64,000 bases of DNA, taken from positions 1 to 64,000 of the forward strand of contig CADECX010000008.1 in NCBI GenBank assembly GCA_902825865.1. The letters run 5' to 3'. This stretch comes from an uncultured Alphaproteobacteria bacterium. Lineage in GTDB: Bacteria; Pseudomonadota; Alphaproteobacteria; Micropepsales; Micropepsaceae. This document shows positions 38,353 to 47,944 of this stretch, in pieces. A program made the position numbers and the translations under genes. The notes under the pieces are model-generated. The model ran no database searches. It had not been told where the DNA came from and saw only the letters and a program-made list of their open reading frames with translations. Numbering within the stretch: position 1 is the stretch's first letter; each line of letters starts with the position of its first letter.

Positions 38353-38972
38353 GGCCCGCGGCGGTGATCCTGGCGGGCGGACGCTCCTCACGCATGGGCG
38401 GCGGCGACAAATGTCTTTTGCCCATGGGCGGCAAGCCGCTGATCGATCATATCCTGGATAGGCTGACACGGCAGACCGGCGACATATTGATCAACACCAA
38501 CAGCGATCCGGCGCCCTTCCTCAAATACGGCCAGCCGGTGCTGCCCGACGCCATTTCCGGATTTCAAGGCCCCTTGGCGGGCATTCTGACCGGCATGCTG
38601 TGGTCGCGGCGGCGTCATCCCCGCCAGGTGCATTTGCTGACGGTCGCCAGCGATGTTCCCTTCCTGCCGGACGATCTGGTGACACGCCTGGCCCGCAACC
38701 TTGGTGGCGCCGATATCGTCATCGCCAGATCACAGGATGGCACCCATCCCACCATCGGATTGTGGCCGGTGGATCTGGCTGAGCGCCTGAAACACGACTT
38801 GATGGAGAGCAATATCCGCTCGGTGCATCAGTGGATCAGCAGCTTCCGCGTCGCATGCGCGGAATTCGACAGCGAAACGCTGGCCAATATCAACACGCCG
38901 GACGATCTGGCGGCGTGCCACCGGCAATTCGATCGCCGGCCCGCCTGGCCCGTGCCGTCCGCGGTTATTTGA
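38349..38972 (+). CDS. mobA: Molybdenum cofactor guanylyltransferase MobA
   Basis: 207 aa. Transfers GMP to the molybdenum cofactor to give the MGD form that NasA requires. The nucleotide-binding LAGGRSSRMGGGDKCLLP motif is at residues 9-26. It overlaps hemD (ATGA) and is the last gene of the operon. Its stop codon lies in the first of three 14-base tandem repeats. Distinct from the XdhC-fused, MocA-like domain at 10652-11905. Confidence 0.94.
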   Translation: MRPAAVILAGGRSSRMGGGDKCLLPMGGKPLIDHILDRLTRQTGDILINTNSDPAPFLKYGQPVLPDAISGFQGPLAGILTGMLWSRRRHPRQVHLLTVASDVPFLPDDLVTRLARNLGGADIVIARSQDGTHPTIGLWPVDLAERLKHDLMESNIRSVHQWISSFRVACAEFDSETLANINTPDDLAACHRQFDRRPAWPVPSAVI

Positions 38973-39006
38973 TCTTTCTTATTTGATTTTTCTTATTTGA
39001 TCTTTC
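38965..39006. repeat. Three tandem 14-base repeats between convergent genes
   Basis: TTATTTGATCTTTC at 38965-38978 and 38993-39006, with one base changed (TTATTTGATTTTTC) in the middle copy 38979-38992. The first copy holds the mobA stop (TGA) and the third the stop (TAA on minus) of the DSD1-type gene. Each copy carries stop codons for both strands. Confidence 0.9.
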
Positions 39007-40066
39007 CGCGGCCCGCGACTTTCCACACCGCTTCCACTGCGCCCTTGCGCATGGCCACGATTTCCTCATGGAGATGGACCGTGGTGTCGGTATAGCCCAA
39101 AACAAATTCCACCCGGTCACCCACCCGCGGCGCATCGCTGGGTGCTTCCAGTTCCAGCCGCGCATGCTCGGCGGAAAGCCATACATCTTTGACCGGCGAG
39201 ACATTCAAGGGGCGCGGCGTTGCCGCGTCGCCGCTCATGGTCTTGCGGCCTGCATCCAGAATGACGCGGGTCGGGGCCGGACGGCTGGTCACCGTGGCGA
39301 GCAAGGTAAGCGAAACCGGCATGTTCACATTATGGTGCCCGCGATAGTGTTCGTCGCTGAGCACCGCGCCGCCCACCTGCACTTCCGTGACACCAGGCTG
39401 TTTGACGCAATAAAGAAAAGTGCCGGTGCCGCCGCAGCTGACGATCTGCATATCATGTCCCGCCTTGCGGCATTGAGCGGCGGTTGCGGTCAAGAGGGAG
39501 ATGGCGGCGGCCACCGTCTTTTCCTTGAGCACCGGATCGGCGATGGAGGTGGCATGCGCTTCCCATCCCATCACGCCAACCAGATGCAGGCTGGGGTGTT
39601 TGGCGATCTCCGCCGCCAGCGCCAGCGCCGGTTCGCCCGGTTCGACTCCCGCCCGGTTCATGCCGGTATTGACTTCCATCACCACCCGCAGCCGCTTGCC
39701 TTGCGCGGCCTGGGCCAGGGCGGCGATATTCTCCGGTGAGTCCACCGAGACAATCACATCGGCTGCATCCAACAGGCGCACCAAACGCGCGATCTTTGTG
39801 TCGCCGACAATCTGGTTGGCGATCAATATATCCCGGATACCCGCGGCCCCCAGAATCTCCGCCTCACCCAGCTTGGCGCAAGTGATGCCGATGGCGCCCG
39901 CCGCCAACTGCCGCTTGGCGATTTCCAGGGTCTTGTGGCCCTTGAAATGTGGCCGCCAATTCACGCCATGGGCGCGGCAGCTTTGCGCCACATGGGCGAT
40001 GTTGGCCTCCAGCACGTCCAGATCGATCAGCAGTGCCGGGGTATCGATATCGACTTTGGGGATCAT
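38993..40066 (-). CDS. DSD1-family PLP enzyme (D-threonine aldolase / D-serine dehydratase-like)
   Basis: 357 aa, fold type III PLP enzyme with an alanine-racemase-like barrel. DTPALLIDLDVLEANI at the N terminus; the PLP lysine is in RPHFKGHK near 44; the C-terminal domain carries LDAGRKTMSGD. Family members act on beta-hydroxy D-amino acids and need a divalent metal. The usual metal pair H-x-C or H-x-D near the C terminus reads Y-T-D here (VLGYTDTTVHLHEEI), so the metal site is altered. It overlaps hyuB by 4 bases, which suggests a shared catabolic pathway for D-amino acid or hydantoin-like compounds. Confidence 0.85.
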   Translation of the reverse strand: MIPKVDIDTPALLIDLDVLEANIAHVAQSCRAHGVNWRPHFKGHKTLEIAKRQLAAGAIGITCAKLGEAEILGAAGIRDILIANQIVGDTKIARLVRLLDAADVIVSVDSPENIAALAQAAQGKRLRVVMEVNTGMNRAGVEPGEPALALAAEIAKHPSLHLVGVMGWEAHATSIADPVLKEKTVAAAISLLTATAAQCRKAGHDMQIVSCGGTGTFLYCVKQPGVTEVQVGGAVLSDEHYRGHHNVNMPVSLTLLATVTSRPAPTRVILDAGRKTMSGDAATPRPLNVSPVKDVWLSAEHARLELEAPSDAPRVGDRVEFVLGYTDTTVHLHEEIVAMRKGAVEAVWKVAGRGKIK

Positions 40067-41805
40067 TCCGCCGCCCGCCTGGCGGACCGCAACCGCGCGG
40101 TTTCCGTCATATCCAGAGTGCCGCTATCATTGATCGCCACACCATAGTCCCGCGATGCGCTGAGGCGCGAAACCTTTTCGTCCAGCACATCCTGCAGGAC
40201 ACTTTCCGGCGCGCGCGCGAAGGGATCGCCCCAGCCTCCGCCCCCCGCCAACTCCGCGCGATAACATTCGCCGCGCTTGAGCGTGCGCATGAATTTGCCC
40301 GGCAAGGCTTTTCTGGGATCGTCCGCACCACGCAGATAATTGGCGGCATTGGCCCCGGGTGTCCCGCCCTTCAAGCCATAGGGGCGGAATTTCTGGCGGT
40401 CGCTGCGAACCTGCAGCACCGCTTCCTCCACTCCGGTCAGACGGTATTCCCGCACCAATCCCAGCCCACCGCGGAATTTTCCAGGACCGCAGGAATCCTG
40501 GCGAAAACCATATTCCTCGATGCGGATCGGCTGTTCGCGCTCGACAATTTCCACCGGCGTGTTGGAATAGTTCACAGCCAAAGATGAAAGGGCGTCGATG
40601 GCATCCTTGTCGGGCCGCCCGCCCCAGGTGCCGAACAGAAATTCCAGCAGCACAAAGGGCCGCCGTTCGGCGGTGTAACCGGCGATGGTCACGCCGAAAT
40701 CGCCTTGCGCGCCGCAGGAAAAGACCTTGCCCGGAAGCATGCTGGCAAGAGCGCCCCAGACCGCCTCGGTCACCCGCATGGAGGTCAGCCCACGCGCCGC
40801 CACCGGTGCGGGCGAGATCGGGTCAACGATGGAACCCGGCTCCGCGATCACCCGGATCGGCCGCATGAAGCCGGAGTTGGTGGGGACATTGGGGCCCACC
40901 ACGGAGCGCAGGCAGGCATAGACACTGGATTGAGTCATGGCGATGGGCAGGTTGATCGAGCCCTTGACCTGGCGCGAGGTGCCGGTGAAATCCACCGTGA
41001 TATCGGTGCCGCTCTTTATAACGCGAACGGCAATACGTATCGGATCGGTGCTGAAGCCGTCATCGTCCAGAAAATCCTCAAAATCCCACGCGCCGTCGGG
41101 AAAGGCGCCGAATTCAGCCCGGGTCAGGACTTCCGAATAATCCAGCAAGTTCGCCATGTCGGCGATAATCGCATCGGCGCCATGCTTCTTGGCCAGCGCG
41201 ATAAAAGCGCGTTTGCCGCGGGTGCAGGCCGCGATGGTCGCTTTGACATCCCCGATCACGGTGTCGGGAACGCGCACATTGAGCCGCAGAATATCGAAGA
41301 AAGCCTCGACCGGTTCTCCGCGATCGATGACCCGCAGCGGCGGGATGCGCAATCCCTCCTGGAAAATTTCGGTATTGTCGCAGGCATTGCCACCCGGCAC
41401 GCGTCCGCCGATATCGGTCTGATGCCCGATGGCCGCGGCGAAGGCCAGCAATTTTCCGTCATAAAAAATCGGCTTGAAGATGAAGATGTCGGGCAGATGC
41501 AGCCCGGCGCCGGTGTAAGGATCGTTCAGCGCATAAACGTCGCCGGGGCGGATCTGGCCTTCGAATTTCTCCAGCACGGTCGCCAGGGTGGGCGGAAACG
41601 ATCCCATATGCACCGGCAGGCACAGGCCCTGTGCTATCAGATTGCCTTTAAGGTCGAGCAGGCCGGTGGAAAAATCCATCGCCTCCTTGATTACCGACGA
41701 GCGCGCCGTGCGCACCACCGTCGCCGCCATTTCGTCGGCGATGGCCGCGAAGGCGTTCTTCATCAACTCCAGGCGAATGGCGTTGTTACCCATGGTCTGT
41801 CTCAT
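40063..41805 (-). CDS. Hydantoinase B/oxoprolinase family subunit
   Basis: 580 aa, HyuB family. With the A subunit it forms an ATP-dependent ring-opening enzyme for hydantoins, oxoproline or related lactams; some members are acetone or acetophenone carboxylases. Family landmarks are SVIKEAMDFSTGLLD near 37-51, GDVYALNDPYTGAGLHLPD near 87-105, and IGHQTDIGGRVPGG near 124-137. It overlaps hyuA by 20 bases and the DSD1-type gene by 4. The substrate cannot be assigned from sequence. Confidence 0.9.
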   Translation of the reverse strand: MRQTMGNNAIRLELMKNAFAAIADEMAATVVRTARSSVIKEAMDFSTGLLDLKGNLIAQGLCLPVHMGSFPPTLATVLEKFEGQIRPGDVYALNDPYTGAGLHLPDIFIFKPIFYDGKLLAFAAAIGHQTDIGGRVPGGNACDNTEIFQEGLRIPPLRVIDRGEPVEAFFDILRLNVRVPDTVIGDVKATIAACTRGKRAFIALAKKHGADAIIADMANLLDYSEVLTRAEFGAFPDGAWDFEDFLDDDGFSTDPIRIAVRVIKSGTDITVDFTGTSRQVKGSINLPIAMTQSSVYACLRSVVGPNVPTNSGFMRPIRVIAEPGSIVDPISPAPVAARGLTSMRVTEAVWGALASMLPGKVFSCGAQGDFGVTIAGYTAERRPFVLLEFLFGTWGGRPDKDAIDALSSLAVNYSNTPVEIVEREQPIRIEEYGFRQDSCGPGKFRGGLGLVREYRLTGVEEAVLQVRSDRQKFRPYGLKGGTPGANAANYLRGADDPRKALPGKFMRTLKRGECYRAELAGGGGWGDPFARAPESVLQDVLDEKVSRLSASRDYGVAINDSGTLDMTETARLRSARRAAE

Positions 41806-43882
41806 TCAAGCGAATACGGACGATATCGGCGACGGCGTGAATCTCGCCGCCGGGCGGCACGACGATGGTGGTGTCATACTCTTCCACTATCAGCGGCCCC
41901 GCCAGCACTTTTGCCGTCAAGTCGCCACGCCGCAAGATCGGGGCCTTGATCCAACCGCGTTCCGGGCCGAAAAAGACCTGCCTTTCTGTTGCAGCCTTCC
42001 TGGACCCGCTGGTCCTTAGGGCCGCGGGCGACGGCAAATGGTCCTGCCGGTCCATGCCCCGCGCCCGCAGGCGAAGGTTGACCAGTTGCACCCGCTCGGT
42101 GCGGCTGGAATAGCCATAGCTGCGCTCATGCTCGAGATGGAACTGCTCGACAACCTCGGCAAGAATTTGCGGAGAAAGCGCGGACTGGCCGACCGGGATT
42201 CCCAATTCCGAACTCTGCCCCGCATAGCGCATGTCCAGCGCCAGCCTGAGCTCGCTGCGCTCCATGGTGAGTCCTTCCGCCGCCATCATCTCGGCGGCCT
42301 GGCGATGCAGGTCTTCGACCCGCGCATTGAGCAGCGGATAATCGATCTTCTCGACATCGCGCCAATAGACCGACACCAGCCGGTGCTGGATGCGGGCGAA
42401 CAACAGGCCCAGGGCGCTGAAAACACCCGAGGCCGGAGGAATGATGATGTCGGAAATTCCGGCATGCGCGGCAAGCGTCGCGCCGTGCACCGCGCCATTG
42501 CCGCCAAAGGCCACCATGGCGAAGTCGCCGGGCGAGCGGCCGATCTCGCTGGAAACCGCCTGGATGGCGCGGGTCATGGCGGCGTCGGCCACGGCATGAA
42601 TGCCCCAGGCCGCCTCATGCACAGGCAGTCCCAAGGGCTCGGCGATATGGGAACGGATGGCATCTTCCGCCGCCTTGAGGCTGATCGGCATATCGCCATC
42701 CAGCAGATGCAAGGGATTGAGAAAACCCAGCACAACATTGGCGTCCGTCACTGTGGGGAGCGTGCCGCCGCGCTGATAACAGGCCGGTCCCGGCGCGGCG
42801 CCGGCGCTTTGCGGTCCCACGCGCAGCGCCCCGCCTTGGTCGATCCAGGCGATGCTGCCGCCGCCCGCGCCGATTTCCGCCAGATCGATGGTGGGTGAAC
42901 GCACCAGATAGCCGCCGCCGCCCAACAGACGCTGTCCGGCATTGATGCCCGCTCCCACTTCCATCTCGTCGGTCAGGCGCGGTTCATTGTCCTCGATCAA
43001 ACAGGCCTTGGCGGTGGTGCCGCCCATGTCGAAGGCAATGATGTTTTTCTCGCCCAACAACTCGCCCAGCGCCGCCGCGCCGATGGCGCCCGCCGCCGGG
43101 CCGGATTCCACGCAATAGGCGGGGAACTGCCGCGCCGTATCCGCCTTGGCGATGCCGCCGGAAGATTGCATCACCATTAACGGCGCCGTGATGCCGATCT
43201 TCTTTACACCCTGCTCCACCGAGGCGAGATAGCGGTCCACCACCGGCTTTACGAATGCGTTCACCACCGTGGTGCTGGTGCGTTCATACTCGCGGATTTC
43301 CGGCAGCACCTGATGGGACGCGGAAATCGACAGATGCGGCGCATGCTTGCGGACCAGGTCCATCACCGCGCGCTCATGGGCGGGATTGGCATAGGCGTGC
43401 AGCAGGCAGATCGCCACCGAATCCACGTCCTGGCCCCGCATCTTCTCCAACGCGGCGATCACGCTGGCGGGGTCGAGCGGCTGAACAATCGCGCCATCGC
43501 CGCCCATCCGCTCCTCGATCTCAAAGCGCAAGCGGCGCGGCACCAGCGGCTTGGGCTTGTCCCAATCCATATTGTAAAGCTGCGGCATCCGCAGCCGCGC
43601 GATTTCCAGCACGTCGCGGAAGCCTTTGGTGGTGATCAGCGCCACCCGCGCGCCATTGCCGGTCAACAGCGCATTGGTCGCCACCGTGAAGGCATGCACC
43701 AGGCTGCCGACAGATCCGGGCTGCATGTCCCCATCCTGAAACAGCCGGGCCAGCCCTTCGGCGATGGCGCGACTGTAATCATCCGGGGTTGAGAGGAGTT
43801 TCAAGGTCCGCGCCGAGCCATCGGCATGAGACACAACCAGGTCGGTGAAGGTGCCACCGACGTCAATCGCTATACGATGCAT
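41786..43882 (-). CDS. Hydantoinase A/oxoprolinase family subunit
   Basis: 698 aa from the ATG at 43882; the frame extends 19 codons upstream but the family starts with IAIDVGGTFTDLVV. Actin-like ATPase domains are seen in that phosphate loop and in IAFDMGGTTAKACLIE near 282-297. It forms the ATP-binding half of the HyuA-HyuB complex. First gene of the minus-strand operon hyuA-hyuB-DSD1 and divergent from the DUF1080 gene, with 135 bases between. Confidence 0.92.
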   Translation of the reverse strand: MHRIAIDVGGTFTDLVVSHADGSARTLKLLSTPDDYSRAIAEGLARLFQDGDMQPGSVGSLVHAFTVATNALLTGNGARVALITTKGFRDVLEIARLRMPQLYNMDWDKPKPLVPRRLRFEIEERMGGDGAIVQPLDPASVIAALEKMRGQDVDSVAICLLHAYANPAHERAVMDLVRKHAPHLSISASHQVLPEIREYERTSTTVVNAFVKPVVDRYLASVEQGVKKIGITAPLMVMQSSGGIAKADTARQFPAYCVESGPAAGAIGAAALGELLGEKNIIAFDMGGTTAKACLIEDNEPRLTDEMEVGAGINAGQRLLGGGGYLVRSPTIDLAEIGAGGGSIAWIDQGGALRVGPQSAGAAPGPACYQRGGTLPTVTDANVVLGFLNPLHLLDGDMPISLKAAEDAIRSHIAEPLGLPVHEAAWGIHAVADAAMTRAIQAVSSEIGRSPGDFAMVAFGGNGAVHGATLAAHAGISDIIIPPASGVFSALGLLFARIQHRLVSVYWRDVEKIDYPLLNARVEDLHRQAAEMMAAEGLTMERSELRLALDMRYAGQSSELGIPVGQSALSPQILAEVVEQFHLEHERSYGYSSRTERVQLVNLRLRARGMDRQDHLPSPAALRTSGSRKAATERQVFFGPERGWIKAPILRRGDLTAKVLAGPLIVEEYDTTIVVPPGGEIHAVADIVRIRLNETDHG

Positions 43883-44017
43883 GCCCCGCTCTGATATCCG
43901 TCCCGCCCTGACGCACGACTTTGGACTGTATTCCAGCATCCTGCAAATGCGGCCAATGGGCCGTTGCCGCGCCGTTCGGAACCGGGCTATTGTCTAGCAA
44001 AAACAGGGGAAAAGCGC

Positions 44018-44902
44018 ATGAAGTTCGTAAATCGCTTTATATTAAGCTTGGCTGCGCTTTGCGCCCTTTCCCTGCCGGCCATGACCCAGGATGCGGAGGT
44101 GGATCAGGCCGAACTTGCGCGCATCATGAAGGAGCATCCCGCCTGGGCGGTATGGCTGTCCGATCCGGCCTTGGCGAAACTCACGCTCGCCGGTCCCAAA
44201 ATGCCCAATTCCCCATGGCGCGCCGACGATATCCGCCGCCCGCAGCCGCCCCATGTCGATACCGGCAAGGCCTGTGCCGCCGCCCCGCCTGGCGACGCCG
44301 ACGTGCTGTTCAATGGCCGCGACCTGTCCAAATGGACCAGCGACCATATGGAGGAATGGACCCTCAAGAATGGCGAAGTGACCACCGGCGGACGGGTCTA
44401 CAATTTCCTGCGCACCAAACAATCCTATGGCGACGTTCAGATCCATGTGGAATTCAAGCTGCCGGCCCAGCCCAAGCCGCCGGTCAATCCCCAGCGTCGC
44501 GGCAACAGTGGCGTGTTTCCCATGGGGCTTTATGAACTTCAGATTCTGGATTCCCACAGCACCGATACTTATCCCGACGGCATGGTGGGCAGCATCTATT
44601 CCCAATCTCCGCCGCTTGTGAACGCGGCACGGCCCGCCGGGACCTGGCAATGTTATGACATTGTCTTCCGCGCGCCGCGTTTCTCGGGCAACACGGTGAC
44701 CAGCCCCGCGCGCATGACCGCGATGCTCAATGGCGTTCTGGTGCAGGACAATACGGTGCTGATTGGCGCGACCATCCACGGCAAGGTCGCGCAATATGCA
44801 CCCCATGCCGCCGAACTGCCGCTGACCTTGCAGGATCACGGCAATATCGAAGCCCTCGTTTCCTTCCGCAATATCTGGGTGCGGCGGCTTCCGCCAAGCT
44901 AG
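44018..44902 (+). CDS. Secreted DUF1080 protein (3-keto-disaccharide hydrolase-like)
   Basis: 294 aa with a Sec signal peptide (MKFVNRFILSLAALCALSLP..., about 22 residues). The DUF1080 fold starts at VLFNGRDLSKWTSD near 91-104 and includes GNSGVFPMGLYELQILDS near 163-180; the fold is a laminarinase-like beta-sandwich, and characterised members hydrolyse 3-ketoglycosides. AGGGGAAA precedes the ATG at 44018. It stands alone on the plus strand and converges on the gluconate-dehydrogenase-like gene. The neighbouring GMC oxidoreductase could produce keto-sugars for it (inference). Confidence 0.87.
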   Translation: MKFVNRFILSLAALCALSLPAMTQDAEVDQAELARIMKEHPAWAVWLSDPALAKLTLAGPKMPNSPWRADDIRRPQPPHVDTGKACAAAPPGDADVLFNGRDLSKWTSDHMEEWTLKNGEVTTGGRVYNFLRTKQSYGDVQIHVEFKLPAQPKPPVNPQRRGNSGVFPMGLYELQILDSHSTDTYPDGMVGSIYSQSPPLVNAARPAGTWQCYDIVFRAPRFSGNTVTSPARMTAMLNGVLVQDNTVLIGATIHGKVAQYAPHAAELPLTLQDHGNIEALVSFRNIWVRRLPPS

Positions 44903-44910
44903 ACCAGCGT

Positions 44911-45585
44911 CTAAACCGGCTTGAGGCCAAGTTTCGTCAGGCCGGCATTCAAATGCGCCAAGGCTTCCTGGGTCGGACCCGGATAGGGCCCGACGCTTGG
45001 CGTATTGCCCATATAGCCGATATCGGCCATGCCCTCCGGCATGGAGTAAAAGCCCGACATCATCAAGGTGCGCAGACGCGCGAAGAATTCCGCCGGTTTT
45101 TCATAGCCCGGCTTGATGTTCTTCTTGAACGCGATGGCATCAAAGACCTGCCGCCGCTGCGCATCGCCGGCCTTGCGGAAATCCAGTTTGAAACGCTGGG
45201 CCGATTCCGCATCCAGCCAAGCCAGGCCGGACAGTATCAAATCCCTATCCTTCTGCTGCACCGGATAGGGGGCACTGACCCACTCGTCGATAAAGGCATC
45301 GAGGTGCAGCGTGCCGGCCGAGGGCGAATGGCTGTCGGCGGGCAGCATCAGATCGGCGGCAATGCGCAGGGTTTCGCGTTGCACCGGATCCAGAGTCAGC
45401 GGCCACGGCACTGTCGGCTCGGTCAGCTTGGCATCCAACCCATAGCCTTTGGCCTGAATCGGCTCCAACGGCAGGTCTTTCCACAATCCACCTGACGTGC
45501 TTTGGGAATCGCATCCCGTTACCGCAAGACTCGAAGAGGCCGCCGCGATCCAGCTGAGGGTGACGCGCCGTGAAATCTCCGCCAT
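44911..45585 (-). CDS. Gluconate 2-dehydrogenase subunit 3-family protein
   Basis: 224 aa. Small partner of periplasmic GMC-type sugar dehydrogenases. N-terminal twin-arginine-like start (ISRRVTLSWIAAASSS) with a Cys at about residue 25 (VTGCDS), compatible with Tat export and perhaps lipidation. The domain is recognised from LRIAADLMLPADSHSPSAG near 96-114. Its ATG overlaps the stop of the GMC gene (ATGA). A longer frame upstream lies inside the GMC gene and is rejected. Confidence 0.82.
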   Translation of the reverse strand: MAEISRRVTLSWIAAASSSLAVTGCDSQSTSGGLWKDLPLEPIQAKGYGLDAKLTEPTVPWPLTLDPVQRETLRIAADLMLPADSHSPSAGTLHLDAFIDEWVSAPYPVQQKDRDLILSGLAWLDAESAQRFKLDFRKAGDAQRRQVFDAIAFKKNIKPGYEKPAEFFARLRTLMMSGFYSMPEGMADIGYMGNTPSVGPYPGPTQEALAHLNAGLTKLGLKPV

Positions 45586-47288
45586 CACACCTCTCCCTTG
45601 CGCATGCGCTCGGCCAAATGCTCGGAACTGCGCCAGGCCAGCGCCATGATGGTCAGGGTGGGATTCTTGTGGGCGTTGGACGTGAAAACACTGCCGTCCA
45701 CAATCACCAGATTGTTGACGTCCCAACTCTTGCCGAAACCGTCGGTCACCGAATTGCTGGGCTTGTCGCCCATCCGTGTGGTGCCCAGCTCGTGAATGAT
45801 GACGCCGCCGTCCTCGATCGCCTCTTCGGGGGTGCGATCCGGCGTCAGCACCGTGCCGCCCAGCCGGCCAATCATCTCCTTGGCGGTCTTGATGCCATGC
45901 GCGATCTGCCGGATTTCGTGCTGGGACCATTTCCAATGGAAGCGCAAAACCGGAAGGCCATTCTTGTCCTTCACATCCGGGTCCAGTTCGCAGAAAGAGT
46001 CCGCATTGGGGATCATCTCACCGCGCACCGTGTAGGACAGCTGCGCCCCATAATAGCGCCGCGCATCTTCCTTCAGCGATACGCCATAGCCGTCTTCCAT
46101 GCCGCCCAGTGAAAAACCGGCGCCGGGCGCGCCGAAGCGCCCCCCGATCTCATAATGATAGCCGCGCGGGAAATCGAGCTTGCCTGCCGCCTGCTCTTTA
46201 TAAAGCCACCAGGGAATGTAGAGATGCGCCACATCCATGCCGTCTTCATTGTAGCGCGGGCGTCCCTCCAGCGCCGGAATATGGCCACGGACATTGGTGC
46301 CGGTGGTATCCATCAGATTGCGCCCAACCTCGCCGCTGGAATTCGCCAAGCCCGACTTTCCGGAATTGAGCAAAATCTTGGCCGTGTCGCAGGCGCTGGC
46401 CGCAAGCACCACCACGCGGGCGCGCACCGAATGCGCCTTGCCCGCCTTGTCGAAATACTCCACGCCGGTGGCCTTGCCGCTGGCATCGGTGAGCACGCGG
46501 GTAACCGTCGCATCGGTAACAATGCGCGCCTTCCCGGTGGCCATCGCCATCGGCAACACCGAGGTGGTGGACTGGTAAGCCGCGCCGATGCCGCAGCCAC
46601 GGCCGCAGGGCGAAGCGTTGAAACAGGCCTGGCGCGGCACATCGGGATGGTCGATGTCGCGCGACAGCACCGCATAATGCGCGGGGATGCAGGGAATCCC
46701 CAGATCATTCGCCGCGGCCTTGATCATCAGCTCGGTGATGCGCGGCTTGGGGGCCGGCTGCAGCACACCGGGCGAAGAATTCGGGTGGTTCTCCAGCCCA
46801 TTGTTGGCGCCGATGACGCCGGCCAGTCTTTCGGTGCGGTCGTACCAGGGCGCCATCTCTTCATAGGAGACCGGCCAGTCCATGCCCAATCCGTCGCGGC
46901 TTTTCGGCTTGAAGTCGTAAGGCCCGAAACGGGGCGAATGGCGGCCCCAGTGATTGGTGCGACCGCCCAGCATGCGCGACCGCCACCAGCGGAATTTCGA
47001 ACCCGGCGCCACGGTGTATGGCTCGCCCGGCACCATCCAGCCGCCATTCACGGTGGCGTCGTAATAGCCGAAATGCTTGTCCGGCGTGGAACTGGCCAGC
47101 AACGGCGCTTCCCGGTTCCATTTCAGCATGGCGCTTTCCGAGACCGGGTCATAGTCGCGCCCGGCCTCCAGGATCAGCGTCTTGATGCCGGCCTTGGTGA
47201 GCACATAAGCGGCTATGCCGCCGCCCGCGCCGGACCCGACGACAACAACATCGGGCTCGAATTCGGATACTGATTTATTGTCGGGCAT
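45585..47288 (-). CDS. GMC-family FAD oxidoreductase
   Basis: 567 aa, glucose-methanol-choline oxidoreductase of the gluconate/sorbitol dehydrogenase branch. FAD motif VVVGSGAGGGIAAYVLTKAG near 15-34 and LEAGRDYD near 40; GGRTNHWGRHSPR near 108-120; the C-terminal substrate half has HELGTTRMGDKP with the active-site His, and TSNAHKNPTLTIMALAWR. No signal peptide is visible, so it may be exported with the subunit-3 partner. No cytochrome c subunit gene is adjacent. Confidence 0.9.
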   Translation of the reverse strand: MPDNKSVSEFEPDVVVVGSGAGGGIAAYVLTKAGIKTLILEAGRDYDPVSESAMLKWNREAPLLASSTPDKHFGYYDATVNGGWMVPGEPYTVAPGSKFRWWRSRMLGGRTNHWGRHSPRFGPYDFKPKSRDGLGMDWPVSYEEMAPWYDRTERLAGVIGANNGLENHPNSSPGVLQPAPKPRITELMIKAAANDLGIPCIPAHYAVLSRDIDHPDVPRQACFNASPCGRGCGIGAAYQSTTSVLPMAMATGKARIVTDATVTRVLTDASGKATGVEYFDKAGKAHSVRARVVVLAASACDTAKILLNSGKSGLANSSGEVGRNLMDTTGTNVRGHIPALEGRPRYNEDGMDVAHLYIPWWLYKEQAAGKLDFPRGYHYEIGGRFGAPGAGFSLGGMEDGYGVSLKEDARRYYGAQLSYTVRGEMIPNADSFCELDPDVKDKNGLPVLRFHWKWSQHEIRQIAHGIKTAKEMIGRLGGTVLTPDRTPEEAIEDGGVIIHELGTTRMGDKPSNSVTDGFGKSWDVNNLVIVDGSVFTSNAHKNPTLTIMALAWRSSEHLAERMRKGEV

Positions 47289-47429
47289 GTGGCCTGATGG
47301 CTCTTCTGAATCTCACAATTTGAGCATGCTAGGATAGGAGATCAGAGCGATCCAGCCATATCTGGCCGCAATAAGTAGTACCGTTGCCTTTTGCGGCATC
47401 GTGCGGAATTGGTGCCACAATCGCCACTA

Positions 47430-47936
47430 TCACATCGGACAGCCGCTGCCATATTCGTTGAAATTGCTGATCGCGGCGTCCATCCGGGCGGAAACAATTT
47501 TCTTGTTGCGCTGGCTTGCGAGAATTCGGTGATTTTCGATGATCGCCACCGACATGTTCGCCGGCTTTTCGCTTTTCTCCGCTTTCCGGGCCGCGACAAA
47601 ATCCTGGACGCATCTTTCAAATGAATCGGCGGCCGCGGCATAACGCTCCGCCGCCGCCATGCCCGCCACCACCTGCTCGCGGCTGGCGGTAAAGCCATCG
47701 ACCACGGCAGGCATGCTGGGGGCGCGGCAATTGTCGCTGGCAAAACTGGCGCGCACCCAGGCCGGTGTGGGACGCGCATCGATAACCTCATCCGATTTGC
47801 AGATGCGCGCGAACGGCTTATCGCCCGCAGGCACCGCCGGAGGCGCAAGCGCGGCGGACCGTTCGGGCAGCGCCGCGAAGCCTGCCGCGGCCACCGCCAC
47901 GGCAACGACAACACCCGCTCCGATCCACTTCAGCAT
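47430..47936 (-). CDS. Secreted 168-aa hypothetical protein with four cysteines
   Basis: I do not recognise a family. The N terminus is a strongly hydrophobic signal/anchor (WIGAGVVVAVAVAAAGFAAL). The mature part holds four cysteines (ARICKS, SDNCRA, ERCVQD, GSGCPM) and an Ala-rich helical centre. No CxxCH is present, so it is not a cytochrome c. It starts 8 bases after the beta-propeller gene and lies 141 bases ahead of the GMC gene on the same strand, suggesting a secreted accessory protein of that operon. Confidence 0.7.
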   Translation of the reverse strand: MLKWIGAGVVVAVAVAAAGFAALPERSAALAPPAVPAGDKPFARICKSDEVIDARPTPAWVRASFASDNCRAPSMPAVVDGFTASREQVVAGMAAAERYAAAADSFERCVQDFVAARKAEKSEKPANMSVAIIENHRILASQRNKKIVSARMDAAISNFNEYGSGCPM

Positions 47937-47944
47937 CTTGCCCT

